Assembly: GCA_029861795.1 (NCBI GenBank)
Contig: JAOTYS010000309.1
Span: 1 to 5,789 of the forward strand
Direction of reading: 5' to 3'
From: Gammaproteobacteria bacterium
GTDB taxonomy: Bacteria; Pseudomonadota; Gammaproteobacteria; Arenicellales; JAOTYS01
DNA: 5,789 nucleotides
The notes under the pieces were generated by a model. That model ran no database searches and was not told where the DNA came from. It saw only the letters and a list, made by a program, of their open reading frames with translations. Positions 5,611 through 5,789 of the stretch are shown here, piece after piece. Every line of letters starts with the position of its first letter. Position 1 is the stretch's first letter. The position numbers were made by a program, and so were the translations under genes.

Positions 5611-5789
5611 AGGAGCAGTGGCCGCAAAGAAGTGGTTTCCCAGGGATCATGAAAAGCTATTGCCGGAATTTTGCCGGGCTGAGTTGAGCTCAGTTGTGAT
5701 TCGATAAGAAGATTTGTCCGCGGGCGCCTCCAGTCGTTTACTAACAAACAACTACTTACGCGCCTTCAAACGAAGAAAATGGCGCGCCC
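5611..5789. other. Non-coding right end
   Basis: No gene is supported in these 179 bp. A small stem CTGAG-TTGAG-CTCAG (5679-5693) follows the phosphoribosyltransferase gene but has no T-run, so it is a poor terminator candidate. Near the edge CGCGCC (5759-5764) and GGCGCG (5781-5786) form a loose inverted pair that encloses CTTC-AAAC-GAAG (5764-5775); the structure may continue outside the window. Confidence 0.5.

Noticed and set aside
5615..5625. 11-bp match to the tRNA fragment (GCAGTGGCCGC, also at 4212-4222)
   Set aside because: Several 11-mer matches are expected by chance in a window of this size, and the similarity does not extend into the T-arm or acceptor.
5679..5693. Terminator after paralog 2
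   Set aside because: The stem is only 5 bp and is not followed by a run of T.

Overview
The window is bacterial, and probably proteobacterial, possibly a gammaproteobacterium. The grounds are compact same-strand gene spacing, an encoded CCA on a tRNA 3' end, and proline tRNA features of the bacterial type (G72, A73, G37). The species cannot be named from this sequence.

Layout. Positions 1-213 are non-coding and hold a long imperfect inverted repeat (67-94 with 133-160). Then come three genes on the + strand, close enough to be one operon: an MFS transporter (214-1500), a probably exported formylglycine-type sulfatase (1541-3076), and a Rieske non-haem iron oxygenase (3152-4126). Together they look like a catabolic module: remove sulfate from an ester outside the cytoplasm, import the product, then hydroxylate or demethylate it inside. 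The substrate is unknown. An exact 17-bp direct repeat brackets the sulfatase gene, at 1502-1518 and 3107-3123. A diverged third copy is the coding sequence of the transporter's C-terminus. The copy after the sulfatase reads as a detached transporter-like tail. This suggests that the sulfatase gene was inserted between a transporter and an oxygenase that were once adjacent.

Just after the oxygenase, 4205-4248 is the 3' part of a tRNA-Pro(CGG), from the anticodon loop to CCA, without its 5' part. Such fragments are the usual scar at one end of an integrative element or genomic island. By the normal geometry, the operon to the left would lie on the island, and the sequence to the right would be the original chromosomal flank or another element.

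On the right are two paralogous phosphoribosyltransferase genes arranged head to head (4370-4939 on the - strand and 5014-5610 on the + strand), 74 bp apart. They resemble the COG2236-type purine phosphoribosyltransferases and differ in the PRPP-binding motif. The last 179 bp show no gene.

The two most interesting observations are the tRNA-Pro scar marking an island edge and the repeat scars around the sulfatase gene.
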